Positions 41,544-50,346 are shown, counted from the first letter of the stretch. The stretch: DNA of 64,000 bases from Rhodoblastus sp963828185 (GCA_963828185.1 CAWHDV010000002.1:186001-250000); one strand, 5' to 3'. Program-made: numbers and translations. Notes: generated from the letters alone by a model not told the origin.

Positions 41544-43559
41544 TCACTCCAGACGCCGCAGCTGATCGATTTCTTGCTGGATCTGCCCGGCGGCGATCCG
41601 CTGCGCGTCGACAAGGCTCGAGAGGCCCGACAGCGCGCCGTCGATCACGCCGGATTGCGAGAACAAGGATTCCACCTGTTCGATCGTCGTCTTGTAACGC
41701 TGCTCCGCATGCTCGAAATGCGCGCGCGTCGCGTCGATGATGGCGCCGAGCTGGCCGAGGGAGTGCTCCATCCCGGCGATCGAGGTCTGCGTCCGCGCCA
41801 AGGTCGATTTTGTGTCGCTGGCGAGCTTTTTCACTTCCGAAGCGACGACGGAAAAGCCGCGCCCCGCCTCGCCGGCCCGCGCCGCCTCGATCGTGGCGTT
41901 GAGGGCGAGAAGATTGGTCTGGCCGGCGATATTGTCGATGACGCGCAAGACATTGCGCAGGCCGGACATGGACTCCGCCAGCCCCTGGAATTCGGCCGAC
42001 AGCCGCTCGGAACTGCCGTCGCGCGCGCCCGCGCCCTTGTCTTCCGCCGAGAAGATCGCCCCGCGCACCTTCTCCGTCACCTCGCGCATTTCCGTGGTCT
42101 TTTCCAGGGTCGTCTCGATTTCGCCGACGAAATCGAGCTGGCCCGCCATGCGATTGATGATCGACGAGCGGAAGCCGTTCAGCATTTGCGCCCGCTTGAG
42201 CGCGCATTTGGTGAAGTAATTGACGAAGCGGGCGTAGTGGACGGGAAAGCTTTCGAGAAATTCGTCGCGGCAGCCCTCCGCGCCGGCGGCGAAGAACACG
42301 ATGGCGCTCAGCGTTTCGTTGACGTTGATGCCGAACAATTCGCCGAAGGTGGAAAAGCCGGCCACGGGCGCCCGCCACAGCGACGAAAGCCGGTCGAGCG
42401 CCGGGCCATTGTTGAGGCGGCGCAGGATGCAATCATTGAGGATGGCGCCGAGCGGCTCCGGCTTGCCGCGCAGGAATTTCTCCAGGTCGGCCTGCGTCTG
42501 GCCGGCGAAATCATTGGCCTGCAACAGCAGCAGTTCATCGCCGGGATTGACGTCGCAGAAGAAGGAGACGGTTCCCTTGTCGATATCCATGCCGGCGACG
42601 GAGCGCACGAAAATCTCGCCATCGATCTCGATGCCAAAGGAATGGCCGGTGAGCCGCTCCTGAACCTGATCCGGCCTGACTTTGAAATGCTGGGCCAGAG
42701 CCTGGATGAACGGAACGATGTCAATTCCGTTGGGATGCAGCGCCGCCCTGACGACGCGCGCCTCCGGATCGGAATCGATGATGGAGAAACTCTTTCCCGT
42801 CTTGGTGAAGTTCTGGCTCTTGAACACGCCGTAGCGCCGCCCCTCGGCCATGCGGACGAAAACGATCAACGCGTGACCATGCAACACGCCCGAACCATCG
42901 AAAATGCAGGTCTCGCGGAAATCGAACTTGCCGCCCGCCGAACCGCCGACGAACAGGCATGGAAAACGGCCGCTGCGATAGACCGCCTCCATCAGGAAAT
43001 TCTCGCTGGCGGAGACGCCGTCAACCAGAGTGAGCGCGAAGACCCTTTCCGCCTCGATCTTGAAGGCGGGGCGCAGTGACGCGAGCGACGAGGCTATTTT
43101 TTCAACCCGCATGTCGCGTGACAAGGTCTTCGCGCCGGCCCGGATGTCGTCATTATGCAGGGGCACGGAATGGACCGAGATCGCGTCGATAAGGTCGGGC
43201 GGAAAAATCTGCACCGTGAGGCTCGACCATCTGTCGCCGGCCGGACGATAGAGCGGTCCGCCCGACGTCGAGCAAAGTTCTCCGGCCGTCGACACCGCGA
43301 CGACCCGCGTCGAACCCGCGAGCGCCTTCAGCCGCGCCGAGACATGCGCGAAATCGACATGCGGCGACACATAGGCCAGGGCGAACGCGGCCGGCTGGCC
43401 GGCATAAGTGAAATCCTCCGCCGACAATCCGCGCAGGCTTTCGTCGCTTTCCTTCACACGCAGGACCATGGATTTGCCGTTGGCGGCCGGAGCGGCGGGC
43501 TCCGGCGCCATCGCGATTTCGACGGGCCTTGCCGCCGTGGCTCGATTGCGTGCAAACAT
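41544..43559 (-). CDS. FIST-domain methyl-accepting chemotaxis protein
   Basis: 671-aa receptor with no membrane helix, so cytoplasmic. A FIST_N domain (about 55-240) and FIST_C domain (about 255-400) are predicted small-ligand sensors; CLFVGGSAGGKFDF and VRSVAGMDIDKGTVSFFCDV are characteristic. The C-terminal third is an MCP signalling helix pair whose tip reads IAGQTNLLALNATIEAARAGEAGRGFSVVASEVKKLA with an intact E-A-R-A-G-E tip. The cytoplasmic sensing and CheW-binding tip suggest it reports internal metabolites to a chemosensory array. No che genes are near. Confidence 0.92.
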   Translation of the reverse strand: MFARNRATAARPVEIAMAPEPAAPAANGKSMVLRVKESDESLRGLSAEDFTYAGQPAAFALAYVSPHVDFAHVSARLKALAGSTRVVAVSTAGELCSTSGGPLYRPAGDRWSSLTVQIFPPDLIDAISVHSVPLHNDDIRAGAKTLSRDMRVEKIASSLASLRPAFKIEAERVFALTLVDGVSASENFLMEAVYRSGRFPCLFVGGSAGGKFDFRETCIFDGSGVLHGHALIVFVRMAEGRRYGVFKSQNFTKTGKSFSIIDSDPEARVVRAALHPNGIDIVPFIQALAQHFKVRPDQVQERLTGHSFGIEIDGEIFVRSVAGMDIDKGTVSFFCDVNPGDELLLLQANDFAGQTQADLEKFLRGKPEPLGAILNDCILRRLNNGPALDRLSSLWRAPVAGFSTFGELFGINVNETLSAIVFFAAGAEGCRDEFLESFPVHYARFVNYFTKCALKRAQMLNGFRSSIINRMAGQLDFVGEIETTLEKTTEMREVTEKVRGAIFSAEDKGAGARDGSSERLSAEFQGLAESMSGLRNVLRVIDNIAGQTNLLALNATIEAARAGEAGRGFSVVASEVKKLASDTKSTLARTQTSIAGMEHSLGQLGAIIDATRAHFEHAEQRYKTTIEQVESLFSQSGVIDGALSGLSSLVDAQRIAAGQIQQEIDQLRRLE

Positions 43560-43712
43560 GTCCGGGATCCCGATTTCTCTTTTCGCGCCAAGGCGACAAC
43601 TCTCCGAGGGCGCGCAAGCGCTATTCTTTCGTCAGCAAATCGCCGTCGAAATCCTATAGGCTTGCTGCTTGCCCGAGGCTGTCGCCGCATCGGGGCTTGG
43701 CGGGAGGCGAAT

Positions 43713-44408
43713 TTGATCACCTTGTACACATTTGGCCCCTATTTCGGCCTGCCGGACGGTAGCCCGTTCGTGACCAAGGCCATGCTGCTGCTGAAGCTGG
43801 CGGGGCTCGGCTATGTCGAGAACCGGGACGGCTATCGCAAGGCGCCCAAGGGCAAGCTGCCCTATATCGACGACGACGGCGAAAAGATCGCCAACTCGAC
43901 CTTCATCCGCCTGCATATCGAGAAGAAATACGGCCTGAACTTCGACGCCGGCCTGAGCGACGAGCAGAAAGCGATCGGCTGGGCGCTGGAAAAGCTGTGC
44001 GAGGACCATTTGTACTGGTTTATCGTGGCCGACCGCTGGCTCGATGACGAGAATTTCGCCAGGGGTCCGGCGCATTTCTTCGACGCCGCGCCCGCGCCGA
44101 TCCGGCCGCTGATCGCCGCTTTCATCCGGCGCAAGGTGCGCGCGAGCGCCCTGGCGCAAGGCCTTTACCGCCATTCGCCGGAGGAAAAGCGCGAACTGGC
44201 GCGGCGCGGATTGTCCGCCGTCGCCACGCTGCTCGGCGAAAAACCCTTCCTGTTCGGCGACAAGCCGAGCGGCGCGGACGCGACCCTGGGAGCCTTCGCC
44301 ATGGGCCTTCTTTGTCCGCTGTTTGACAGCCGCTGCGGCGACGAGGCGCGTCGCCTGCCCAATCTCGTCGCCTATGGCGAGCGGATCAGAACCCGGTTCT
44401 TCGCCTGA
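43713..44408 (+). CDS. Glutathione S-transferase-like protein (Fax/metaxin type)
   Basis: 231-aa thioredoxin-fold GST-like protein. The N-terminus ITLYTFGPYFGLPDGSPFVTKAMLLLKLAGL and KAPKGKLPYIDDDGEKIANSTFIRLHIEKKYG match the Fax/metaxin-related bacterial GST group; an all-helical C-terminal domain follows. Catalytic residues for glutathione conjugation are unclear. Start is TTG 43713, with GGGAGG five bases upstream; the frame extends further but without conserved features. Confidence 0.85.
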   Translation: MITLYTFGPYFGLPDGSPFVTKAMLLLKLAGLGYVENRDGYRKAPKGKLPYIDDDGEKIANSTFIRLHIEKKYGLNFDAGLSDEQKAIGWALEKLCEDHLYWFIVADRWLDDENFARGPAHFFDAAPAPIRPLIAAFIRRKVRASALAQGLYRHSPEEKRELARRGLSAVATLLGEKPFLFGDKPSGADATLGAFAMGLLCPLFDSRCGDEARRLPNLVAYGERIRTRFFA

Positions 44409-44426
44409 CATTGCGCGCCATGACAA

Positions 44427-44454
44427 AAAGGCCGCTCTCGCAGGAGCGGCCTTT
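44427..44454. terminator. Terminator between the GST-like gene and rlpA-like gene
   Basis: AAAGGCCGCTC / GAGCGGCCTTT, eleven-bp stem, flanked by A-rich and T-rich sequence so it can work from both sides. Confidence 0.85.
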
Positions 44455-44481
44455 GCATTTGTTTTCAAACGAGCAACTTTT

Positions 44482-44820
44482 TCAGAGCGTCGAAACGCGC
44501 ACGCGCGCGACGCCGGAATGCGTCATGCCCAGGACCGAAGCCGCGCCGACGGACACGTCGATGATGCGGCCGCGCACAAAAGGTCCGCGATCATTGATGA
44601 TGACAACGGCCGAACGCCCATTGGCGAGATTGGTGACCCTGACCCTTGTGCCGAAGGGAAGCGAGCGATGCGCCGCGGTCATGCGGCCGACATGTCCGCC
44701 GCTCGCTGTGCGTCCGCCGAGCTTGTAATAAGAAGCCTTGCCGGACCAACTCTGCGCAATCGCAGGAGAGAAGATGAAAGAAATTCCAAGGGATAAGCAC
44801 GCGATAGCAAATTTCTTCAA
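44482..44820 (-). CDS. RlpA-like double-psi beta-barrel protein
   Basis: 112-aa exported protein. Signal peptide about 1-24 (LSLGISFIFSPAIA), then a compact RlpA/DPBB domain: GKASYYKLGGRTASGG, RSLPFGTRVRVTNLANGRS, VIINDRGPFVRGRIIDVS and LGMTHSGVARVRV. It lacks the SPOR domain of full RlpA, so it is a minimal peptidoglycan-acting or binding form. Start is TTG 44820 because GGAGG lies 8 bases upstream; a GTG at 44844 would encode the ribosome site itself. Confidence 0.88.
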   Translation of the reverse strand: MKKFAIACLSLGISFIFSPAIAQSWSGKASYYKLGGRTASGGHVGRMTAAHRSLPFGTRVRVTNLANGRSAVVIINDRGPFVRGRIIDVSVGAASVLGMTHSGVARVRVSTL

Positions 44821-45145
44821 TGCATATGCCTCCAGATAATTCACGATTTTTAGAGTATACCGAACGAATCAGGCCGAAACAAGGCACTACCGCCACCGCA
44901 AATGGCTACAGTTTATAACTAGATTTCGCTATATTCGATTACATAAGCATTTCTTCTGATTACTTGTTAAAAGATGTATTCGCGCTATAGCCATCCCATG
45001 AGCGCGATGCCAGGAAAATACGAAAACAGACGCGGGAAAAGCGCTTGCTATGTCCAAGTTAAAACAATAAATCTAATGATATTAGTCCGCTCGTTCAGGG
45101 TCGGCGCGCGAGCGGCGGAGCACCGCCTTTTGGCCGCCGCCGGAC
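44821..45145. other. AT-rich intergenic region
   Basis: 325 bp with clearly lower GC than the surroundings (44860-45080). No gene, no tRNA and no clear repeat. It carries the upstream region of the rlpA-like gene on the left and the ndk terminator on the right; an excess of A/T may mark an upstream activating region or foreign DNA. Confidence 0.4.
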
Positions 45146-45174
45146 AAAAAAAAGCCGGGCTTGCGCCCGGCCTT
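45146..45174 (-). terminator. Terminator of ndk
   Basis: GCCGGGC / GCCCGGC stem with a TTGC loop, followed on the minus strand by eight T, 28 bp after the ndk stop. Confidence 0.9.
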
Positions 45175-45201
45175 GAATTCTTTGTCACAAAGATGAAGCG
45201 A

Positions 45202-45624
45202 TCAGCCGACGATTTCGTTGCCGGCGAACCACTGCGCGATTTCGACCGCGGCGGTTTCCGGCGCGTCGGAGCCATGCACCGAATTCTCGCCCATGTTCAG
45301 CGCGAACAGCTCGCGGATCGTGCCGGCCTCGGCCTTTTCCGGATTGGTCGCGCCCATCACGTCGCGATAGGCAAGAATCGCGTTTTCGCCTTCGAGCACC
45401 TGCACCACCACCGGGGCCGCCGACATCTGCTCGACCAGCTCGCCGAAGAAGGGACGCTCCTTGTGCACGGCGTAGAAGGTTTCGGCCTGGGCGCGCGTCA
45501 GGTGGACGCGCTTCTGCGCGACGATGCGCAGGCCCGCCTCTTCGATCCTGGCGTTGACCGCGCCGGTCAGGTTGCGACGGGTCACGTCGGGCTTCAAAAT
45601 GGAAAAAGTGCGTTCAAGCGCCAT
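45202..45624 (-). CDS. ndk: Nucleoside diphosphate kinase
   Basis: 140-aa enzyme that transfers the gamma phosphate between nucleotides through a phosphohistidine. It begins MALERTFSILKPDVTRRN, and the active-site histidine is in NSVHGSDAPETA. Length and all conserved segments match. Single gene with its own terminator. Confidence 0.98.
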   Translation of the reverse strand: MALERTFSILKPDVTRRNLTGAVNARIEEAGLRIVAQKRVHLTRAQAETFYAVHKERPFFGELVEQMSAAPVVVQVLEGENAILAYRDVMGATNPEKAEAGTIRELFALNMGENSVHGSDAPETAAVEIAQWFAGNEIVG

Positions 45625-45712
45625 GGATCGGATCTTCCGTATCGAGAAATCTGCGCCGCGCTTATAGACGCGGCGCCTTCGGCCGGCAAGGCGTGAAGTT
45701 GAAGCTCTTGAA

Positions 45713-46259
45713 TCAAAGCGTCTTGCCGCCGACCGGTCGGTTGCAGGCGCAAGCCTCGCCGGTCTGCAAGGCGTCGAGGACGCGCAACGTATCCTGCGGA
45801 TTGCGGCCGACCTTCAGGTTGGTCGCGTAGATGTGCTGGATGACATTGTCAGGATCGACGATGAACGTGTAGCGGTAGGGCACGCCGGCCGGCGCGCGCA
45901 CGTCGAGTCCGTCGGTCAGGTCGCCGCGCATGTCGGCGAATTGCCAGATCGGCAGCTTGTCGAGATCCTTGTGTTCGCGCCGCCAGGCGAGCTTCACATA
46001 TTCGTTGTCGACCGAACCGCCAAGCACGACGCAGTCGCGATCGGCGAACTCCTTGGCGAGACTTCGCGAATTCGGTGATCTCGGTCGGGCAGAGCGCGGA
46101 AAAATCCTTCGGGTAGAAGAAGATGACCTTCCACTTGCCGGGAAAGCTTTCCTGCGTGAGCGTCTCGAAGGCGCTGACGCCGCCTTCCTCGCGATTGTTG
46201 AAGCCCGGCTTCACGCCGACGATTTCGAATTCGGGAAGCGGGTCGCCAATGCTGGCCAT
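45713..46259 (-). pseudogene. ahpC: AhpC-type peroxiredoxin, interrupted by a +1 frameshift
   Basis: Two-cysteine-type peroxiredoxin that reduces peroxides. The first frame (46259 to about 46061) encodes MASIGDPLPEFEIVGVKPGF and the peroxidatic Cys57 in DFSALCPTEITEFAK. The second (about 46060-45713) encodes EFADRDCVVLGGSVDNEYVKLAW and the resolving GEACACNRP. Deleting one base (a at 46061 on the plus strand) restores AKLAKEFADRDC and 181 aa. The ACAC end resembles the actinobacterial AhpC group, which uses AhpD; no ahpD lies adjacent. A sequence error is likely but unproven. Confidence 0.9.
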
Positions 46260-46470
46260 GCTTGATGCTCCAATAGCTCTCGAGGCGGGACGATCTTTGC
46301 AATTTCTTACACGGCTTTGATGACGCGAAAAACATGGAACGTCGCCGCTATATGCGGGCGCCCGGAGCCCCGTGCAAGGGGAGAAGCGATTGCGTCGCCG
46401 TCCGCGCCTCCTCCCCTTGACGCGCGCCCTTCCGCCCCGCCACTGTCGCCCGCGAAAGGTTTTGCCCTCC

Positions 46471-47676
46471 ATGACCGAATCGACCCCGCAATCACGCAAG
46501 AAAATGCGCGCGCGCACCAAACTCGTTCATGCGGGGCGCGAGCCGTCCGCGCAGTTCGGCTTCGTCAACACGCCGATCTATCGCGGCTCGACCGTCATTT
46601 TTCCCAATCTCGCGGCGCTGGAGGCGCGCGGGGCGGCCCGCTTTCGCTATGGCACCTACGGCACGCCGACAACCGAGGCGCTGGAACGAGCCTGGTCGGA
46701 AATCGCCGGGGCGGCCGATACCGTCCTCGCCCCCTCGGGGCTCGCGGCGATCACCCTCGCCCTCATCACCGCCCTTTCGTCCGGCGACCATCTGCTCGTC
46801 ACCAATTCCGCCTATGACCCGACGCGCTATTTCTGCGAAGGCGTTTTACGACGCATGGGAGTCGAGACCACCTATTACGATCCGCTCGTCGGGGCCGGGA
46901 TCGAAGCCCTGTTCCGGCCGAACACAAAAGCGGTTGTGGTCGAGGCGCCCGGCTCGCAATCGTTCGAGATGCAGGACATTCCCGCCATCGCCGAAGTCGC
47001 GCACGCCCACGGCGCCTGCGTCATCATGGACAATACCTGGGCGACGCCGCTGTTCTTCCCACCGCACGAGCGCGGCGTCGACCTGGCGATCGAGGCTGGC
47101 ACCAAGTATCTGTCCGGCCATTCCGACCTGCTGCTCGGCCTCGTCTCGGCCAACGAGCGCTGGGCGAAGCCGTTGCGGAAAACCTCGCATCTCTTTTCCA
47201 TGTGCGCCGGGCCGGAGGATGTTTTCCTGGCCCTGCGCGGCCTGCGCAGCATGGAGCTGCGCCTGCGCGAGGCGGAGCGGCAGGGCCTTGCCCTGGCGCG
47301 CTGGCTCGAGCAGCGCCCGGAGGTGTCGCGCGTGCTGCATCCGGCGCTCGCGAGCCATCCGGGCCACGCCATCTGGAAGCGCGATTTTTTTGGCTCGTCC
47401 GGCCTGTTCTCGGTGATCCTGAAGCCCGCGTCGAAGGCGGCTCTCGCCGCCATGCTCGACGGTCTCGAATTGTTCGGCATGGGCTACAGCTGGGGCGGCT
47501 TTGAAAGCCTGGTCATCCCCTTTGATTGCAGCAGTTACCGCAGCGCGACGACGTGGGCTCCGGAAGGCCCGGCGCTGCGCTTTTCGGTCGGGCTCGAGGA
47601 TATCGAGGATCTGAAGGAAGACCTGGACAAGGGATTCGCGCGATTGCGGGCCCATCCGTCGTTGCGAGGAGCGTAG
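46471..47676 (+). CDS. metC: Cystathionine beta-lyase
   Basis: 401-aa PLP enzyme of the Cys/Met metabolism family, which splits cystathionine to homocysteine, pyruvate and ammonia. YGTYGTPTTEALE, APSGLAAITLAL, VIMDNTWATP and the PLP lysine Lys212 in AGTKYLSGHSD are present; the MGYSWGGFESL end favours MetC over gamma-synthases. ATG 46471 follows a non-conserved leader. The last codons (HPSLRGA) and the stop come from a palindromic repeat inserted at the 3' end. Confidence 0.93.
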   Translation: MTESTPQSRKKMRARTKLVHAGREPSAQFGFVNTPIYRGSTVIFPNLAALEARGAARFRYGTYGTPTTEALERAWSEIAGAADTVLAPSGLAAITLALITALSSGDHLLVTNSAYDPTRYFCEGVLRRMGVETTYYDPLVGAGIEALFRPNTKAVVVEAPGSQSFEMQDIPAIAEVAHAHGACVIMDNTWATPLFFPPHERGVDLAIEAGTKYLSGHSDLLLGLVSANERWAKPLRKTSHLFSMCAGPEDVFLALRGLRSMELRLREAERQGLALARWLEQRPEVSRVLHPALASHPGHAIWKRDFFGSSGLFSVILKPASKAALAAMLDGLELFGMGYSWGGFESLVIPFDCSSYRSATTWAPEGPALRFSVGLEDIEDLKEDLDKGFARLRAHPSLRGA

Positions 47677-47742
47677 CGAGGAAGCAATCCCGGCTGCGGC
47701 TCTAGACCAAGGTAGATTGCTTCGCTACCCTCGCAATGACGG
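47656..47742. repeat. Palindromic intergenic repeat supplying both stop codons
   Basis: Left arm 47656-47690 (CGTCGTTGCGAGGAGCGTAG then CGAGGAAGCAATCC) and right arm 47715-47742 (GATTGCTTCGCTACCCTCGC then AATGACGG) form an inverted repeat. This matches the CGTCATTGCGAG...GAAGCAATC type of dispersed element known from many Rhizobiales genomes. The metC frame ends inside the left arm and the PAP2 frame ends in the centre between the arms. Confidence 0.85.
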
Positions 47743-48529
47743 TTCTCGGCCTCGGCAGCAAGTCCTCGCCCTTGAGCGTGAAGGCGATCTTCCGGCGCGC
47801 GAAAATCCGCGCCACCGCCAGCGCCGAAGCAACCCCCAGGAAGGCGCCGCCCAAAACATCGCTCGGGTAATGCGCGCCGACGATCATGCGCGAGGCGGCC
47901 ACGGCCAGCGCCAGCGCGAAAAACAGCGCGGCGCGACGCGGCATGAAGAAGCTCAAGCTCGCGGCGGCGGCGAACACCGTAGTTGTATGGCCGGAGGGAA
48001 AGCTCGCCAGCACCGCCTTGATCGAGAACAGGTCGAAATGCCACGGCCCCTGCGCATCGATCAGCCTGGGCCGCGCGCGTCCGACGATATGCTTGATCAC
48101 CTGCGACAGGACGCCCGAAAAAGCCTGGACCGCGAAGAAATAGAAGGCGCGCGAGGCCAGCAGGCCGAATTTTACGCGCAGGCGCGGGCTCTCCGCATGC
48201 GCCTGGCGGTAAAGCGCATAGACGAGAGTCAGGATCGACAGGGCGAACAGCCAGCCGGATTTGCCGGCCTGCGTGACGAGGTCGAAAAAATGCACGAGAT
48301 GCGGATCGAGCCGCGCCGCCCCCCGGGCTTCCTCGACGTCGAAGCCCAGGCTGACGCTGTCGAGCATCGCGAAAGCCAGCACCGCCAGCGCCATCCACAA
48401 AGGCCATAATGACGCTTGCATGGGTATTGGACGCGTCCAATGGGCGGCGAGATCGCGCCAGACCGCCCGCAAAATCACGGAGATATCCTCCGGCGAGGTC
48501 CGGGCTCTGGGCGCAGAGGTTGCTGTCAA
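47702..48529 (-). CDS. PAP2 family membrane phosphatase
   Basis: 275-aa inner-membrane phosphatase with about six helices. The three PAP2 motifs are complete: KHIVGRARP (Lys146, Arg153), PSGH (178-181) and SRMIVGAHYPSD (His220). Members remove phosphate from lipids such as undecaprenyl pyrophosphate or phosphatidylglycerol phosphate; this one's substrate is unknown. The last 12 residues (VIARVAKQSTLV) are translated from a palindromic repeat and are not native. Confidence 0.9.
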   Translation of the reverse strand: MTATSAPRARTSPEDISVILRAVWRDLAAHWTRPIPMQASLWPLWMALAVLAFAMLDSVSLGFDVEEARGAARLDPHLVHFFDLVTQAGKSGWLFALSILTLVYALYRQAHAESPRLRVKFGLLASRAFYFFAVQAFSGVLSQVIKHIVGRARPRLIDAQGPWHFDLFSIKAVLASFPSGHTTTVFAAAASLSFFMPRRAALFFALALAVAASRMIVGAHYPSDVLGGAFLGVASALAVARIFARRKIAFTLKGEDLLPRPRTVIARVAKQSTLV

Positions 48530-48551
48530 ACGAACATCCTCCTGGCGAGAG

Positions 48552-48628
48552 TGGCGACCCCGGCTGGATTCGAACCAGCGACCTACTGCTTAGAAGGCAG
48601 TTGCTCTATCCGGCTGAGCTACGGAGTC
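48552..48628 (-). tRNA. tRNA-Arg (UCU)
   Basis: 77-base cloverleaf with encoded CCA. Acceptor GACTCCG pairs with CGGGGTC (one G-U). The anticodon loop CTTCTAA gives TCT, reading AGA/AGG. T-loop GTTCGAATC. Confidence 0.97.
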
Positions 48629-48661
48629 TTAGGCCAGCCCTCGCATGAAGCGCGAAAAACT

Positions 48662-48967
48662 TCAGTGCGTCCAGGGCGACAGGCGGTTGCTTCTGAAATT
48701 GTCGGAATAGGACATGATTCGGCGCGTCGCCTCTTTCGGCTCCTCGACGCGGTAGGGAATGGCGTTGCGCTCGGCGTAGGCCACCGCTTCCTCCCTGGTG
48801 GCGAAGGTTAGCCGGATCTGGCTCTTCATGTCGCTCGAAGCCGTCCAGCCCATCAGCGGCTCAATGCTGCGCGGCGCCGCGGGCAGATAATCCAGCCGCC
48901 AGAGCCGGGAATTGCCGGCCCCCGACTGGGTGGCGGTTTTAGCGGGGCGATAGATGCGAGCCGTCAT
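48662..48967 (-). CDS. NADH dehydrogenase accessory subunit, NDUFS4 type
   Basis: 101-aa homologue of the 18-kDa accessory subunit of complex I (ETC_C1_NDUFA4/NDUFS4 family), found in alphaproteobacteria and mitochondria. It begins MTARIYRPAKTATQSG, with WRLDYLP, PLMGWTASSDMKSQIRLTFATREEAVAYAE and the FRSNRLSPWTH end that is nearly universal. ATG 48967 follows GGGAAC. It sits among tRNA genes, away from the nuo operon, as usual. Confidence 0.93.
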   Translation of the reverse strand: MTARIYRPAKTATQSGAGNSRLWRLDYLPAAPRSIEPLMGWTASSDMKSQIRLTFATREEAVAYAERNAIPYRVEEPKEATRRIMSYSDNFRSNRLSPWTH

Positions 48968-49003
48968 GATCGTTCCCAAAACTTGTCCGCGCGAGCGGGT
49001 GAG

Positions 49004-49080
49004 TGGTCGGGGCAGCAGGATTCGAACCTGCGACCTGAAGTACCCAAAACTTCCGCGCTACCAGGCTGCGCTATACCCCG
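49004..49080 (-). tRNA. tRNA-Pro (UGG)
   Basis: 77-base cloverleaf with encoded CCA. Acceptor CGGGGTA pairs with TGCCCCG, discriminator A. The anticodon loop TTTGGGT gives TGG, reading CCA and wobble proline codons. Confidence 0.97.
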
Positions 49081-49146
49081 ACTAGCGCCATGGCGTCTGG
49101 CTAGCATGGGCGGCGCCCGCCGACAAGTCGCCAGCCCGACGACGCC

Positions 49147-49713
49147 CTACCGCGAAAACAAAGAGTGGCGTACGGCATCGCCGACTTCCAGGCCGATTTT
49201 CCTGGCGTAGCCGGCGTTGACCTCCAGCACCGCATAGGCCGGCCCTTCCGAGGAAATGATCGCTTCCGACAGAGGTTCGGCGTTCTCGGCGATATGGGTG
49301 ACCAAACCCGAGCGCGACATGAAGATCATGTCGAGCGGAATATAGGTGTTCTTCATCCACATCATCACGGCCTGCGGGTGGCCGAAGTCGAACAGCATGC
49401 CGCGATCGGCCGGCAGGTAGCGCCGGTACATCAGGCCGCGCTCGAGCCCTTCCGGCGTCCGCATCACCTCGACCTGCAGGACATGTTCGACCGGACGCCC
49501 GCTCTTCGCGCCGGTGACGATCGTCAGCTTGCCAAGGGCCGTGTCAAGGGGCTTGTCAAGGGGCTTGTCAAGGGGCTTGTCAAGGATCTTGGAATTGCCG
49601 GCTTCCAGCGCGCGCGCCATCGATATGGCGGGAACGGCGGCGGCCAGGCCGAGAAAGACCAGCGCCAGCGCGCGAAGCCAGAGTGCGGCGCTGAAAGCCG
49701 AAAACCGCGTCAT
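49147..49713 (-). CDS. DUF192 family exported protein
   Basis: 188-aa protein. Signal peptide or anchor about 1-35, then a short repeat DKPLDKPLDKPLD, then the DUF192 beta-barrel: VEVMRTPEGLERGLMYRRYLPADRGMLFDF, MWMKNTYIPLDMIFMSRSG and VLEVNAGYARKIGLEVGD. DUF192 proteins are small periplasmic proteins of unknown function. ATG 49713 (MTRFSAFSAAL) gives the best signal; a frame to 49761 is also open. The linker repeat is due to 12-bp units at 49543-49590. Confidence 0.9.
   Translation of the reverse strand: MTRFSAFSAALWLRALALVFLGLAAAVPAISMARALEAGNSKILDKPLDKPLDKPLDTALGKLTIVTGAKSGRPVEHVLQVEVMRTPEGLERGLMYRRYLPADRGMLFDFGHPQAVMMWMKNTYIPLDMIFMSRSGLVTHIAENAEPLSEAIISSEGPAYAVLEVNAGYARKIGLEVGDAVRHSLFSR
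49543..49590 (-). repeat. Four 12-bp tandem units in the DUF192 gene
   Basis: Three identical GTCAAGGGGCTT units and a fourth changed copy encode DKPL repeats in the linker just after the signal peptide. Confidence 0.9.
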
Positions 49714-49764
49714 GGGAACTCCGACTCGCAACACGCGCGTACAGCAACCACACAGCGCCAAGGC

Positions 49765-50346
49765 TCAGTGGGCGCTCGGCAGCCTTGTTTCCAGCGGACG
49801 GACTTCCGCCGCCATCAAGCCCTTGGAGCCAGGCCCAAACCGCGCCAGAAGGCTGTCGCCCGGCTTCAGATCGGCAATGCCGTAACGGCGCAGGGTTTCC
49901 ATATGGATGAAAATATCCTCGGTGCCCTCGCCGCGCGACAGGAAGCCAAAGCCCTTGACGCGATTGAACCATTTCACGACGACGATTTCAAATCCGCCCA
50001 CCGCCTGCACCAGCGTGTGCGTGCGCGCCATCGGCAATTGCGCCGGATGCACCGCCGTCGATTCATCCATCGACACGATGCGGAACACCTGCAACCCGCG
50101 CGACCGATTCTGCGCCTGGCACACGATGATCGCGCCCTCGGGCGCGGTCTGGTAGCCGTCACGCCGCAACACGGTGACATGCAGCAGAACGTCGGCAAGA
50201 CCGTTGTCAGGCACGATGAAGCCAAAGCCCTTGGCCATGTCGAACCATTTGACGCGTCCGCGCACTTCAATGATTTCCGCGGCGGGATCCGCTACGAAGT
50301 CCAGGCCTAGGCCCTGCTCAATTCCCGTCGGTTCCTTGGCGCCCAA
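49765..50346 (-). CDS. Double cold-shock-domain protein
   Basis: 193-aa protein with two OB-fold cold-shock domains. Domain 1 (about 28-95) has GRVKWFDMAKGFGFIVPDNG and a DVLLHVTVL RNP2. Domain 2 (about 120-188) has VKWFNRVKGFGFLSRGEG and DIFIHMETL. The domains are joined by a 25-residue linker. Binds single-stranded nucleic acid; the two-domain form is typical of Rhizobiales CspA-like proteins. Starts at ATG 50346. Terminates shortly before the DUF192 gene. Confidence 0.95.
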   Translation of the reverse strand: MGAKEPTGIEQGLGLDFVADPAAEIIEVRGRVKWFDMAKGFGFIVPDNGLADVLLHVTVLRRDGYQTAPEGAIIVCQAQNRSRGLQVFRIVSMDESTAVHPAQLPMARTHTLVQAVGGFEIVVVKWFNRVKGFGFLSRGEGTEDIFIHMETLRRYGIADLKPGDSLLARFGPGSKGLMAAEVRPLETRLPSAH

